Shown piece by piece: positions 11,015 through 19,557 of a stretch of DNA of 34,883 nt (the first letter of the stretch is position 1; each line of letters starts with the position of its first letter). The notes under the pieces are model-generated. The model ran no database searches. It was not told where the DNA came from and was given only the letters and a program-made list of their open reading frames with translations. The stretch is taken from positions 1-34,883 of the forward strand of contig NZ_JAEQAZ010000090.1 in the NCBI RefSeq assembly GCF_016654115.1. The letters are read 5' to 3'. The translations under genes and the position numbers were made by a program. This DNA is from Streptomyces sp. MBT53 (GTDB taxonomy: Bacteria; Actinomycetota; Actinomycetes; Streptomycetales; Streptomycetaceae).

Positions 11015-11521
11015 CTACTTCGCTTCGGAGTCGCCGTCGGTCTTCTTCGGCTCTTCGTCCGTCTTGGCCTCTGCGGCCTCGGCCGGCTCCTCGGTGGCGT
11101 CGGCCGGCTCGTCGGCCGCGTCCTTCTTGCCGAGGTCGATGGGCTTGTCGTCGGAAGAGTCGGCGGCGGGCTCGTCGGTCTCGGTGAGGGAGGAAGCGTC
11201 GTCCGGGACTACGTCGGCGTCGTCCTTCAGGTCGTGCTCGATGCCGTGGACAATGCGGTTGTACTCGTCGTCGGTGAGGACGGCGCCGATCGCGTTCTTC
11301 GCGAAGAGGAGCTCGACACCGGGGCCGGCGTCGAGGAGAACCGTCTCCTCGTTGACCTCCTTGACCGTCGCGTACACGCCCCCGATCGTGCGGACGCCGG
11401 TGCCGGGCTGCATGTCATTACGCATCGACGCGGCCGCCTGCTGCTTGCGCTTGGCAGAGCGGGTCATCAGGAACATGGCCCCGATGAGCACGATGAACGG
11501 GAGGAGGGTCACGATATTCAC
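11015..11521 (-). CDS. yajC: Preprotein translocase accessory subunit YajC
   Basis: A 168-residue single-pass membrane protein that associates with SecD and SecF. The membrane segment is at about 3-20 (IVTLLPFIVLIGAMFLM). The YajC soluble region follows with RKQQAAASMRNDMQPGTGVRTIGG-type sequence (I give it only in part), and VNEETVLLDAGPGVELLFAK. From about residue 105 the protein is an acidic Glu/Asp/Ala-rich tail, longer than in E. coli YajC (about 110 residues). The open frame extends upstream, but the GTG at 11519-11521 places the membrane segment at the N-terminus, as in the family. AAGGA lies about 11 nt before it. It stands upstream of secD on the same strand. Confidence 0.9.
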   Translation of the reverse strand: MNIVTLLPFIVLIGAMFLMTRSAKRKQQAAASMRNDMQPGTGVRTIGGVYATVKEVNEETVLLDAGPGVELLFAKNAIGAVLTDDEYNRIVHGIEHDLKDDADVVPDDASSLTETDEPAADSSDDKPIDLGKKDAADEPADATEEPAEAAEAKTDEEPKKTDGDSEAK

Positions 11522-11686
11522 GGGACGGAATTTCCTTCGCACGACCGCGGCGGTGAGCGGCCTGGTGGATGGGGGTGGTCGGCGCCGCCCACAAAGGCGG
11601 CATCGGCGGAGTCTAAGCGAGTCCACGCTGATGGAACAACGCACAGCATGGCACCGGGGTTCCTGACCCGGCCAGTGCCCCCGCCG

Positions 11687-12757
11687 TCACGCCCCGAACA
11701 GGTCCCCTTGTCCGTTTCCCCCGGTTGACGAGCGGGGTGGGGTGAGGCCGAGATGGGCCCACGCGGCGGGGGTGGCGACGCGTCCGCGCGGGGTGCGGGC
11801 CAGCAGACCCTCGCGGACGAGGAAGGGTTCGGCGACCTCTTCGACGGTCTCGCGCTCCTCCCCCACGGCGACCGCGAGCGTGGAGAGGCCCACCGGTCCG
11901 CCGCCGAACAGCTTGAGCAGGGCCTCCAGGACACCGCGGTCGAGCCGGTCGAGACCGCGGCCGTCGACCTCGTACACCTTGAGGGCCGCGCCGGCGATGT
12001 CCCGGGTGATGAAGCCGTCGGCCTTGACCTGCGCGTAGTCCCGGACGCGGCGCAGCAGCCGGTTGGCGATACGGGGGGTACCGCGTGAGCGGCCGGCGAT
12101 CTCGGCGGCGCCGGCGGGGTCGATCTCCACGTCGAGGAGGTTGGCCGAGCGGTGGATGACGCGCTCCAGCTCGGCGGGTTCGTAGAACTCCATGTGCGCG
12201 GTGAAGCCGAAGCGGTCGCGCAGCGGGGGCGGCAGCAGTCCCGCGCGCGTGGTGGCACCGACCAGGGTGAACGGCGGGAGTTCGAGCGGGATCGCGGTGG
12301 CGCCGGGGCCCTTGCCGACGATGACGTCGACGCGGAAGTCCTCCATCGCCATGTAGAGCATCTCTTCGGCGGGCCGCGACATGCGGTGGATCTCGTCGAG
12401 GAAGAGCACCTCGCCCTCCTGGAGGGAGGAGAGGATCGCGGCGAGGTCGCCGGCGTGCTGGATGGCGGGGCCGCTGGTGATGCGGATGGGGGCGCCCATC
12501 TCGGCCGCGATGATCATCGAGAGGGTGGTCTTGCCGAGGCCGGGGGCGCCGGAGAGCAGCACGTGGTCGGCGGTGGCGCCACGCGCGCGTGCGGCGCGCA
12601 GCACCAGGTCGAGCTGTTCGCGGACCTTCTCCTGGCCGATGAACTCGCCCAGGTCCTTGGGGCGCAGGGCGGCCTCGACGGCCTGGTCCTCGCGGTCGGC
12701 GACCGAGCCCACCAGCCGCTCGGCGGCGGTCTCGTCGGTCGTGTCGTCCCAGTTCAC
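11687..12757 (-). CDS. ruvB: Holliday junction branch migration ATPase RuvB
   Basis: A 356-residue AAA+ motor that, as hexamers docked on RuvA, drives branch migration of Holliday junctions during recombination repair. Walker A is GAPGLGKT at 70-77, Walker B is FLDEIH at 119-124, and sensor 1 with the arginine finger region is GATTRAGLLPPPLRDRFG at 168-185. A winged-helix DNA-binding domain forms the C-terminus. The GTG start (12755-12757) has TAGGAG about 6 nt upstream. It begins 9 nt after the ruvA stop, making a ruvC-ruvA-ruvB operon. Length and motifs are normal. Confidence 0.97.
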   Translation of the reverse strand: MNWDDTTDETAAERLVGSVADREDQAVEAALRPKDLGEFIGQEKVREQLDLVLRAARARGATADHVLLSGAPGLGKTTLSMIIAAEMGAPIRITSGPAIQHAGDLAAILSSLQEGEVLFLDEIHRMSRPAEEMLYMAMEDFRVDVIVGKGPGATAIPLELPPFTLVGATTRAGLLPPPLRDRFGFTAHMEFYEPAELERVIHRSANLLDVEIDPAGAAEIAGRSRGTPRIANRLLRRVRDYAQVKADGFITRDIAGAALKVYEVDGRGLDRLDRGVLEALLKLFGGGPVGLSTLAVAVGEERETVEEVAEPFLVREGLLARTPRGRVATPAAWAHLGLTPPRSSTGGNGQGDLFGA

Positions 12758-12766
12758 TGACGTCTC

Positions 12767-13375
12767 CTAGCGGGCGCGGTTCAGGGTCTGCAGGGCGGCC
12801 TTGAGCAACTGCCCCACCTGCGGCGCCCCTTCGGCGGCCTCGGCCTGCGGTGCCACGGCGGCCACGGCCTCGTCTGCCTCGCGGGTGGCGTACCCGAGGC
12901 CGATGAGGGCCGCGTGCAGCTGGTCGCGCCAGCCGCTGGTGACCGGGGCGCCGATCGCCGGACCGGTGCCCACGGGTGCGCCGAGCCGGTCCTTGAACTC
13001 CAGGAGCAGCTTCTGCGCGCCCTTCTTGCCGATGCCGGGCACGGCCATCAGCGCCTTCTCGTCACCGGAGGCGACGGCCCGGCGCAGGGCGTCCGGGGTG
13101 TGCACGGCGAGCATGGCCTGCGCGAGCCGGGGGCCGACACCGGTCGCGGTCTGCAGCAGCTCGAAGATCTGGCGCTCGTCGTCGTCCACGAAGCCGTACA
13201 GGGTGAGCGAGTCCTCACGGACGACGAGGGAGGTGGCGAGCTTGGCGGGCTTGCCGAGGCGGAGCGTGGAGAGCGTGTTCGGCGTGCACTGGATCGCCAT
13301 ACCGACACCGCCGACCTCGACCACCGCGGCGTCGGGAGCGAGTGCGGCGACCGTGCCACTGACGAAGGCGATCAT
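12767..13375 (-). CDS. ruvA: Holliday junction binding protein RuvA
   Basis: A 202-residue protein that binds four-way junctions as a tetramer and loads RuvB. The N-terminal OB-fold begins MIAFVSGTVAAL. Two helix-hairpin-helix motifs lie in TGVGPRLAQAML and VPGIGKKGAQKLL. The C-terminal domain III (GYATREADEAVAAV) contacts RuvB. The upstream frame is open within ruvC, but the ATG at 13373-13375 gives the universal RuvA start and overlaps the ruvC stop as ATGA, which implies coupled translation. Confidence 0.96.
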   Translation of the reverse strand: MIAFVSGTVAALAPDAAVVEVGGVGMAIQCTPNTLSTLRLGKPAKLATSLVVREDSLTLYGFVDDDERQIFELLQTATGVGPRLAQAMLAVHTPDALRRAVASGDEKALMAVPGIGKKGAQKLLLEFKDRLGAPVGTGPAIGAPVTSGWRDQLHAALIGLGYATREADEAVAAVAPQAEAAEGAPQVGQLLKAALQTLNRAR

Positions 13376-13947
13376 GCGGTACGGCCTTTCGATGCGTTCG
13401 GAGTCCTGGCTGCGTGCAGGGCGACTGCCTGCTGAAGTCGGTTCTGCGCGACCGCCTGTTGGAGGCGGTGCTGCGCGGGGGCCCGCCAGATGTGGCAGAT
13501 CGCGAGGGCGAGGGCGTCGGCCGCGTCGGCGGGCTTGGGGGGCGCGTCGAGCCGCAGCAGCCGGGTCACCATGGCGCCGACCTGCGCCTTGTCGGCGCGT
13601 CCGCTGCCGGTGACGGCGGCCTTGACCTCGCTCGGGGTGTGCAGGGCGACGGGGATTCCGCGGCGGGCGGCGCACAGCATGGCCACGGCGCTGGCCTGGG
13701 CGGTGCCCATCACCGTGCGGACGTTGTGCTGGCTGAACACCCGCTCCACGGCGACGAATTCGGGTCGGTGCTCGTCGAGCCACGCTTCGATGCCCTGCTC
13801 GATGGCGACCAGCCGCAGCCCCAACTCGGCGTCCGCCGGGGTCCGTACGACACCGACGCCGATCATCGTGAGCGGCCGGCCCGCGACGCCTTCGACGACG
13901 CCGACACCACAGCGCGTCAGTCCGGGGTCGACACCCAGTACCCGCAC
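13372..13947 (-). CDS. ruvC: Crossover junction endodeoxyribonuclease RuvC
   Basis: A 191-residue resolvase that cuts Holliday junctions held by RuvAB. All four acidic catalytic residues are present: Asp7 in GVDPG, Glu68 in VERVF, and Asp141 and Asp144 in ADAADALALA. The GTG start at 13945-13947 gives the standard RVLGVDPGLTRCG N-terminus. The C-terminal tail carries a 9-residue tandem repeat (QHRLQQAVA, then QNRLQQAVA, residues 159-176) encoded by 13420-13473, beyond the catalytic core. The stop overlaps the ruvA start. A terminator (14008-14039) lies between this gene and yebC. Confidence 0.96.
   Translation of the reverse strand: MRVLGVDPGLTRCGVGVVEGVAGRPLTMIGVGVVRTPADAELGLRLVAIEQGIEAWLDEHRPEFVAVERVFSQHNVRTVMGTAQASAVAMLCAARRGIPVALHTPSEVKAAVTGSGRADKAQVGAMVTRLLRLDAPPKPADAADALALAICHIWRAPAQHRLQQAVAQNRLQQAVALHAARTPNASKGRTA
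13420..13473 (-). repeat. 27-bp tandem duplication in the ruvC 3' end
   Basis: Two adjacent 27-base units, 13447-13473 and 13420-13446, encode the 9-residue repeats of the RuvC tail. They differ by a few bases, mostly at silent or near-silent positions, so the duplication is in frame and not recent. Confidence 0.7.
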
Positions 13948-14007
13948 ACCAACCCCCCTCGTTCGATCGCCTGTTTGTGCAGGCTATCGGGTGTCACTGA
14001 CAAAGCG

Positions 14008-14039
14008 ACGGGCCGACGGGGTGTGTCCCGTCGGCCCGT
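14008..14039 (-). terminator. yebC terminator hairpin
   Basis: ACGGGCCGACGGG (14008-14020) pairs perfectly with 14027-14039 across a 6-base loop. It sits 16 bases past the yebC stop on the minus strand and ahead of ruvC. Confidence 0.8.
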
Positions 14040-14055
14040 TCGGCTTGTCGGCGGC

Positions 14056-14808
14056 TCAGGCGTCGACCTTCTCCATGACCTCGTCGCTGACGTCGAAGTT
14101 GGCGAAGACGTTCTGCACGTCGTCGCTGTCCTCCAGGGCGTCGATCAGCTTGAAGATCTTGCGGGCGCCGTCCTCGTCGAGCTCGACCTGCATGGTCGGG
14201 ACGAAGTTGGCGTCGGCGGAGTCGTAGTCGATGCCGGCTTCCTGGAGCGCGGTGCGGACCGCGACCAGGTCGGTGGCTTCGGAGATGACCTCGAAGGACT
14301 CGCCGAGGTCGTTGACCTCTTCGGCGCCCGCGTCGAGCACGGCACCCAGGACGTCGTCCTCGGACAGCTCGCCCTTGGGGACGACGACGACGCCCTTGCG
14401 GTTGAAGAGGTACGAGACGGAGCCGGGGTCGGCCATGTTCCCGCCGTTGCGGGTCATGGCGACGCGGACGTCCGAGGCGGCGCGGTTGCGGTTGTCGGTG
14501 AGGCACTCGATGAGCACCGCGACACCGTTGGGGCCGTAACCCTCGTACATGATCGTCTCGTAGTCGGCGCCACCGGCTTCGAGACCGGCGCCGCGCTTGA
14601 CGGCGGAGTCGATGTTCTTGTTCGGGACCGAGCTCTTCTTGGCCTTCTGGATGGCGTCGAAGAGCGTCGGGTTGCCGGACACATCGGCACCACCGGTACG
14701 GGCCGCGACCTCGATGTTCTTGATCATCTTCGCGAAGAGCTTGCCGCGCTTGGCGTCGATCACGGCCTTCTTGTGCTTCGTCGTAGCCCATTTAGAGTGG
14801 CCGGACAT
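14056..14808 (-). CDS. YebC/PmpR-family protein
   Basis: A 250-residue cytosolic protein of the YebC family. It opens with the signature MSGHSKWATTKHKKAVIDAKRGK. Conserved YEGYGPNGVA (about 88-97) and TDNRNRAASDVR (about 104-115) follow. The family has been described both as DNA-binding transcription regulators and, more recently, as ribosome-associated factors that help translation of difficult motifs. The sequence does not decide between these. The start ATG has GGAGA about 8 nt upstream. It lies 51 bp after pdxT on the same strand and next to ruvC, a neighbour pairing that is common in bacteria. Confidence 0.95.
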   Translation of the reverse strand: MSGHSKWATTKHKKAVIDAKRGKLFAKMIKNIEVAARTGGADVSGNPTLFDAIQKAKKSSVPNKNIDSAVKRGAGLEAGGADYETIMYEGYGPNGVAVLIECLTDNRNRAASDVRVAMTRNGGNMADPGSVSYLFNRKGVVVVPKGELSEDDVLGAVLDAGAEEVNDLGESFEVISEATDLVAVRTALQEAGIDYDSADANFVPTMQVELDEDGARKIFKLIDALEDSDDVQNVFANFDVSDEVMEKVDA

Positions 14809-14853
14809 CTGCCTGTCTCCTTCGCGTAACCCAACTCTTTACGAACCCCAGAG

Positions 14854-14859
14854 ATCCTA
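14854..14859 (-). promoter_or_regulatory. Possible -10 element for yebC
   Basis: TAGGAT on the minus strand matches the Streptomyces -10 consensus and lies about 45 bases before the yebC ATG. It overlaps the second of two tandem TAG stops of pdxT. I see no good -35 hexamer at 17-18 bases, so this is weak. Confidence 0.25.
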
Positions 14860-15462
14860 CTAGGACCCTGGAGCCAGGTTCGCGCGCACCATGTCGACGA
14901 ACAGGGAGTGCACGCGGTGGTCGCCGGTCAGTTCCGGGTGGAACGACGTGGCGAGCGCGTTGCCCTGGCGGACCGCGACGATGTGGCCCTCGTGTTCGGC
15001 GAGCACCTCGGTCTCGGCGCCGACGGACTCGACCCAGGGGGCGCGGATGAAAACGCCCTCTACAGGATCGCCCTCGACGCCCTTCACGTCGACAGCCGCT
15101 TCGAAGGACTCGTTCTGACGTCCGAAGGCGTTGCGACGCACGATCATGTCGATGCCGCCGATCGTCTCCTGGCCCGAGCGCGGGTCGAGGATCTTGTCGG
15201 CGAGCATGATGAGTCCGGCGCAGGTGCCGTAGACGGGCATACCGGCACGCACGCGTGCGCGCAGGGGGTCCATCAGTCCGAAGAGGACGGCCAGCTTGGA
15301 GATGGTGGTGGACTCACCCCCGGGGATGACGAGGGCGTCCACCTCGGCGAGTTCCTCGGGGCGCCTGACCTGCCTGGCCACGGCGTCGGCCGCGGCCAGG
15401 GCGATCAGGTGTTCCCGTACGTCGCCCTGGAGCGCGAGCACTCCGACTACGGGAGTGGTCAT
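14860..15462 (-). CDS. pdxT: Pyridoxal 5'-phosphate synthase glutaminase subunit PdxT
   Basis: A 200-residue class I glutaminase that supplies ammonia to PdxS for PLP synthesis. The oxyanion loop GGEST lies at 48-52, the nucleophile Cys81 in GTCAG, and His175 and Glu177 in SFHPE complete the triad. The ATG at 15460-15462 shares one base with the pdxS stop (TGATG), which indicates coupled translation and balanced subunits. The gene ends in two in-frame TAG codons in a row. Confidence 0.96.
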   Translation of the reverse strand: MTTPVVGVLALQGDVREHLIALAAADAVARQVRRPEELAEVDALVIPGGESTTISKLAVLFGLMDPLRARVRAGMPVYGTCAGLIMLADKILDPRSGQETIGGIDMIVRRNAFGRQNESFEAAVDVKGVEGDPVEGVFIRAPWVESVGAETEVLAEHEGHIVAVRQGNALATSFHPELTGDHRVHSLFVDMVRANLAPGS

Positions 15463-16373
15463 CACCAGCCCCGGTTCGCGTAACGCTCGGCCTCGGGGAG
15501 GGTGTCGCAGTTGATGCCGACCATGGCCTCGCCCAGGTTGCGGGACGCGTCCGCGATGATCTTCGGGTCGTCGTAGAACGTGGTGGCCTTCACGATGGCG
15601 GCGGCGCGCTTGGCCGGGTCGCCGGACTTGAAGATGCCGGAGCCGACGAAGACGCCCTCGGCGCCGAGCTGGCGCATGAGCGCGGCGTCGGCGGGGGTGG
15701 CGACGCCACCGGCGGAGAACAGCACGACCGGGAGCTTGCCGAGTTCGGCGACCTCGCGGACCAGCTCGTACGGGGCGCGCAGGTCCTTGGCGGCGGCGTA
15801 CAGCTCGTTGTTGTCGAAGCCGCGCAGGCGGGCGATCTCGTTCTTGATCTGGCGCAGGTGGCGGACCGCCTCGACGACGTTGCCGGTACCGGCCTCGCCC
15901 TTGGAGCGGATCATCGCGGCGCCCTCGGCGATGCGGCGCAGGGCCTCGCCCAGGTTGGTGGCACCGCACACGAAGGGGGTGGTGAAGGCGAACTTGTCGC
16001 TGTGGTTGACCTCGTCGGCCGGGGTGAGGACCTCGGACTCGTCGATGTAGTCGACACCGAGGGACTGCAGGACCTGGGCCTCGACGAAGTGGCCGATGCG
16101 GGACTTGGCCATGACCGGGATGGAGACCGCCTCGATGATCTCCTCGATCATGTTCGGGTCGGACATCCGGGCAACGCCACCGTCCTTGCGGATGTCGGCG
16201 GGGACCCGCTCCAGGGCCATGACGGCGACGGCTCCGGCGTCCTCGGCTATCTTCGCCTGCTCGGCGTTGACCACGTCCATGATCACACCGCCCTTGAGCT
16301 GCTCGGCCATACCGCGCTTGACGCGCGCGGTGCCGGTCTCGGGAGTCTGGGCGGAGCTGGGGGTGCTGGACAC
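15462..16373 (-). CDS. pdxS: Pyridoxal 5'-phosphate synthase subunit PdxS
   Basis: A 303-residue (beta/alpha)8 enzyme that forms PLP from ribose 5-phosphate, glyceraldehyde 3-phosphate and the ammonia released by PdxT. The key residues are Asp33 (IMDVVN), Lys90 (VMAKSRIGH) and Lys158 (IRSKGEAGTGN), offset by nine from B. subtilis Asp24, Lys81 and Lys149. An N-terminal extension of about ten Ser/Thr/Pro residues precedes the conserved start. The GTG start has GAGGT about 7 nt upstream. This is the de novo (DXP-independent) vitamin B6 route. pdxT follows with a one-base overlap. Confidence 0.97.
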   Translation of the reverse strand: MSSTPSSAQTPETGTARVKRGMAEQLKGGVIMDVVNAEQAKIAEDAGAVAVMALERVPADIRKDGGVARMSDPNMIEEIIEAVSIPVMAKSRIGHFVEAQVLQSLGVDYIDESEVLTPADEVNHSDKFAFTTPFVCGATNLGEALRRIAEGAAMIRSKGEAGTGNVVEAVRHLRQIKNEIARLRGFDNNELYAAAKDLRAPYELVREVAELGKLPVVLFSAGGVATPADAALMRQLGAEGVFVGSGIFKSGDPAKRAAAIVKATTFYDDPKIIADASRNLGEAMVGINCDTLPEAERYANRGW

Positions 16374-16782
16374 GGGGTGACCTCACTGGGTGAAAGAGGG
16401 CTGCTGCACCATTGAGGAAACGCGAGAGGTGCAGGCCACAGCAAGGGCCAATGAACAGCCGGTGGATCGTTTTCGAACGGCGGTGCCTCCGGGGGCTCGG
16501 CGGCGGATCACGCCGGGGCGGGCCCCAAGTGCGCTCGGCTGCCGTGTCGCGGACCGCTCATGACAGCGCCGCTCAGCAGCCACATGCGCGGCTTTCACCG
16601 GAGTCGGTGGGTGCCCAGGACTCACCGGCGGATCATGCCGCGGACACAGGCCCTGGTGCGCTCGCCTGCGGTGCTGCAACCGAGCTCCGTCTCCCCGGGC
16701 TCGCCGCCCACCTGCGGCAGCACCCGATGCCCCGGCGTCCTCCGCCTCCGAGCCGCCCTCGACTCACGCCGCCGGACAGGCG
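16374..16782. other. Intergenic region upstream of pdxS (409 bp)
   Basis: I see no gene I can support. A 98-codon open frame on the minus strand (16383-16679) is Arg/Pro/His-rich with no family features or good ribosome-binding site. The pdxS promoter should be near 16385-16450, but I could not identify clear -10 and -35 hexamers. No riboswitch-like structure was recognised. Confidence 0.55.
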
Positions 16783-17325
16783 CTACGCCGCCCGGTCCAC
16801 CAGTGCCGCCGGTGGCTCGTCGTCCATTTCGAAGGCCATCGGGAAGGGGGCGTGTCCCGCCAGGTGGAACCAGCGGACCTTGCGGTGTTCGCGCAGGCGG
16901 CGGGCGGCGCCCACGGCGTCGTTGTGGAAGCGCCGGGCCATCGGGACGCGTCGTACCGACTCGGCGAGTTCGCGGGCCGCCTCCTCTCCGCCGGGGGCCT
17001 CGCGGACGCCCTCGACCTGCGGGGGCTCGGCGAAGACGGCGCGCAGGGCCTGGCTCAACTCGCTCTCGGCGACCTCCCGTTGCTCCTCCTCGGCCTGCCG
17101 GGCGGCGTGCGCGGCCTCGTAGAGGACGATCGAGGCGGCCGGGTCGAGGACTCCGGAGGTGGCCAACTCCTGTGTCACCGAGGCGCGGCGCAGCAGTTGG
17201 GCGTCGAGCGCCGCGCGGGCCGCGTCGATCCGGGTGTGCAGCCGGTCGAGCCGGCCCGCGGTCCAGCTCAGGTACAGGCCGATCGCCACGAGGGCGACGA
17301 GGATCCAGATCAGAGTTGCGCTCAC
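16783..17325 (-). CDS. LemA-like membrane-anchored protein
   Basis: A 180-residue protein with an N-terminal membrane segment at about 4-20 (TLIWILVALVAIGLYL). A long helical region follows that starts RLDRLHTRIDAARAALDAQLLRRASV. The pattern of an N-terminal anchor, an ALDAQLxRR helix and a later RRFHNDAV-type helix resembles LemA proteins, whose function is unsettled. The usual LemA PNLV motif is replaced by TQELA, so I call it LemA-like only. The frame is open upstream to 17415, but the GTG at 17323-17325 puts the anchor at the N-terminus. It lies between pimA and pdxS, where mycobacteria have other genes. Confidence 0.7.
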   Translation of the reverse strand: MSATLIWILVALVAIGLYLSWTAGRLDRLHTRIDAARAALDAQLLRRASVTQELATSGVLDPAASIVLYEAAHAARQAEEEQREVAESELSQALRAVFAEPPQVEGVREAPGGEEAARELAESVRRVPMARRFHNDAVGAARRLREHRKVRWFHLAGHAPFPMAFEMDDEPPAALVDRAA

Positions 17326-17397
17326 GGGCGGCAAGGCTACCGGGCCGTTCCACCGGGGTTGACCGGGATTCGTGCGGGGTGTCGGTGCGGGCGTTGC

Positions 17398-17470
17398 GGG
17401 GGCTGCCGCCCCCACTCCCCCGCTTCGGCCTGGACGGCCTCGTCCTCAAACGCCGGACGGGCTGGACATA
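17398..17470. repeat. Second copy of the intergenic repeat; possible pimA terminator
   Basis: Positions 17441-17464 are identical to 1-24. Just upstream are a short hairpin, GGGGGC/GCCCCC (17398-17403 with 17408-17413), and a CGCTTCGGCCTGGACGGCC stretch. The copy near position 1 has a similar GC-rich hairpin on the matching side but lacks most of the stretch between. This copy has only one arm of the long inverted repeat. It lies just past the pimA stop on the minus strand. Confidence 0.7.
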
Positions 17471-17488
17471 CCGAGAAGTCGCCGCCTC

Positions 17489-18649
17489 TCAGTCCCGCGC
17501 CAACCCGAACCGCGCCCGCAGCCCCGTCCGTTCGTCCGTCGCCACCGCTGCCGCGCCCGCCGTCACCGTCTCGTACACGGACAGGATGTCGGCCCCGACG
17601 GTCGACCAGTCGAAGCGCCGGACATGAGCGCTCCCCTGCCGGCTCAGCTGCGCCAGCCGCTCGGGGTCGCCGAGGAGTCGTACAGCCGCCTCGGCGAGGG
17701 TGTCCGCGTCCTCGTTGGTGAACAGTTCGCCGGCCGCGCCCTGGTCGAGGACCTGTGCGAAGGCGGGCAGGTCGGAGGCGAGGACCGGGGCGCCCGCCGA
17801 CATGGCCTCGACGAGGATGATGCCGAAGCTCTCGCCGCCGGTGTTGGGGGCGACGTAGAGGTCGATGCTGCGCAGGAAGCGGGCCTTGTCGTCGTCGCTG
17901 ATCATGCCGAGGAACTCGACGCGCGAGCGCAGTTCCTCGGGGAGCGTCTCGACGGCCTCCTCCTCGTCGCCGCGTCCGGCGACCAGGAGCCGGGCGTTGG
18001 GGCGCGCGGCGAGGATCTTCGGCAGGGCCTTCATCAGCACCGGGAGGCCCTTGCGGGGTTCGTCGATGCGCCCTATGAAGCCGATGGTCTCGCCCTGCCA
18101 CTCGGGCTTGGGTTCGGCGCGGGCGAAGAAGTCGACGTCGACGCCGTTCGGGATGACGACCGCGTCCCCGCCGAGGTGTTCGACGAGCGTGCGGCGGGCG
18201 TACTCGCTCACGGCGATCCGCGCGCTGATCTTCTCCAGCGCGGCCTGGAGGATCGCGTACGCGGCGATCATCGCCCGGGAGCGCGGGTTGGAGGTGTGGA
18301 AGGTCGCCACGATCGGGCCGGAGGCCGCCCAGCAGGCCAGCAGGCCCAGCGACGGCGAGGTCGGCTCGTGGATGTGGATGACGTCGAACTCGCCGTCGTG
18401 CAGCCAGCGTCGGACCCGGGCGGCGGACAGGAAGCCGAAGTTCAGCCGGGCCACCGAGCCGTTGTACGGCACCGGGACCGCGCGGCCGGCCGAGACGACG
18501 TACGGCGGGAGCGGGGTGTCGTCGTCGGCCGGGGCGAGGACGGACACCTCGTGGCCGAGCCGGATGAAGTACTCGGCGAGGTCCCTGATGTGGAACTGGA
18601 CGCCGCCGGGCACGTCCCAGGAGTAGGGGCAGACGATGCCGATCCTCAC
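17489..18649 (-). CDS. pimA: Phosphatidylinositol alpha-mannosyltransferase PimA
   Basis: A 386-residue GT4 glycosyltransferase that moves mannose from GDP-mannose to phosphatidylinositol on the inner face of the membrane. This is the first step to phosphatidylinositol mannosides. The N-terminus (RIGIVCPYSWDVPGGVQ), PVPYNGSVARLNFG, DVIHIHEP, NGVDVDFFA and the donor-site block GGESFGIILVEAMSAG all match mycobacterial PimA closely. The frame is open upstream, but the GTG at 18647-18649 gives the conserved start and overlaps the acyltransferase stop as GTGA. pgsA, the acyltransferase and pimA are one overlapping operon, as in M. tuberculosis (Rv2612c-Rv2610c). Confidence 0.93.
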   Translation of the reverse strand: MRIGIVCPYSWDVPGGVQFHIRDLAEYFIRLGHEVSVLAPADDDTPLPPYVVSAGRAVPVPYNGSVARLNFGFLSAARVRRWLHDGEFDVIHIHEPTSPSLGLLACWAASGPIVATFHTSNPRSRAMIAAYAILQAALEKISARIAVSEYARRTLVEHLGGDAVVIPNGVDVDFFARAEPKPEWQGETIGFIGRIDEPRKGLPVLMKALPKILAARPNARLLVAGRGDEEEAVETLPEELRSRVEFLGMISDDDKARFLRSIDLYVAPNTGGESFGIILVEAMSAGAPVLASDLPAFAQVLDQGAAGELFTNEDADTLAEAAVRLLGDPERLAQLSRQGSAHVRRFDWSTVGADILSVYETVTAGAAAVATDERTGLRARFGLARD

Positions 18650-19557
18650 GAGGGTCCCTTCGTGGGATCGAGATCCGCGAGCCACAACCGCTGCAGCATG
18701 TGCCAGTCCTCCGGGTGGTCGGCGATGCCGGTGGCGAAGGCGTCGGCCAGCGCCTGTGTCATGACAGACGTCTTCTCGGCCCGGTCACCTGACTCGGGTA
18801 CCTCGACGGGCGGATGGACACGTCCCCGCATGACCGGCGAGTCGTCGTACCAGAGCGTCACCGGGAGCAGCAGCGCGCCCGTCTGCTGGGCGAGGAGGGC
18901 CGGTCCTGCGGGCATGCGGGTTGCCTCGCCGAAGAACTTCACCTCGACCCCGGAGGCGGACAGGTCGCGCTCGGCGACCAGGCAGACCAGGCCGCCGTCG
19001 CGCAGCCGCCGGGCGAGCGTGCCGAAGGCGGTGCCGCCGCTGTGCGGCAGAACCTCCATGCCGAGGCCCTCGCGGTAGGCGACGAAGCGGTCGTAGAGCG
19101 TCTCCGGCTTGAGGCGTTCGGCGACCGTGGTGAACGGGGTCTCCAGCTTGGTGGTGACCCAGGCGCCGGCGAGGTCCCAGTTGGCGAGGTGCGGCAGCGC
19201 GAGGATGACACCGCGGTCGGAGGCGATGCCGTCGGTGAGGTGGTGGACGTCCTTGGGGTCGAAGCCCGTGCGGATCCGCTCGGGGCTCCAGGCGGGGAGC
19301 CGGAAGGACTCCATCCAGTAGCGGAGGTACGACCGCATGCCCGCGCGCGAGAGCTCGGCGAGCCGCTCGGGGCTCGCGTCGGGCACCACGCGCGCGTAGT
19401 TGCTCTCCAGCCGTCGTACGCCCTTGCCGCGCCGCTTCCAGGCGAGGTCGGCGATGGTGCGGCCGAGCCGGACGGCGACCGGCTCGGGGAGCTTCTTGAC
19501 GGTGCTCCAGCCGAGGCCGTAGAGCGCGTCCGTCAGCCGCTCCCGGGCACTGCTCAC
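18646..19557 (-). CDS. Phosphatidylinositol mannoside acyltransferase
   Basis: A 303-residue member of the LpxL/HtrB lysophospholipid acyltransferase family. The catalytic H-x4-D motif is HLANWD within ALPHLANWD at about 120. CLVAERDLSASGVEVKFFGE follows, with the conserved Glu-Arg-Asp. In mycobacteria the equivalent (Rv2611c, PatA) acylates the mannose of PIM1. The same position between pgsA and pimA argues for the same role here. The start is GTG at 19555-19557, overlapping the pgsA stop by four bases. The stop overlaps pimA. It probably works at the cytoplasmic membrane surface. Confidence 0.9.
   Translation of the reverse strand: MSSARERLTDALYGLGWSTVKKLPEPVAVRLGRTIADLAWKRRGKGVRRLESNYARVVPDASPERLAELSRAGMRSYLRYWMESFRLPAWSPERIRTGFDPKDVHHLTDGIASDRGVILALPHLANWDLAGAWVTTKLETPFTTVAERLKPETLYDRFVAYREGLGMEVLPHSGGTAFGTLARRLRDGGLVCLVAERDLSASGVEVKFFGEATRMPAGPALLAQQTGALLLPVTLWYDDSPVMRGRVHPPVEVPESGDRAEKTSVMTQALADAFATGIADHPEDWHMLQRLWLADLDPTKGPS

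Noticed and set aside
16383..16679. 98-codon frame upstream of pdxS on the minus strand
   Set aside because: Arg/Pro/His-rich, no ribosome-binding site, no family resemblance.
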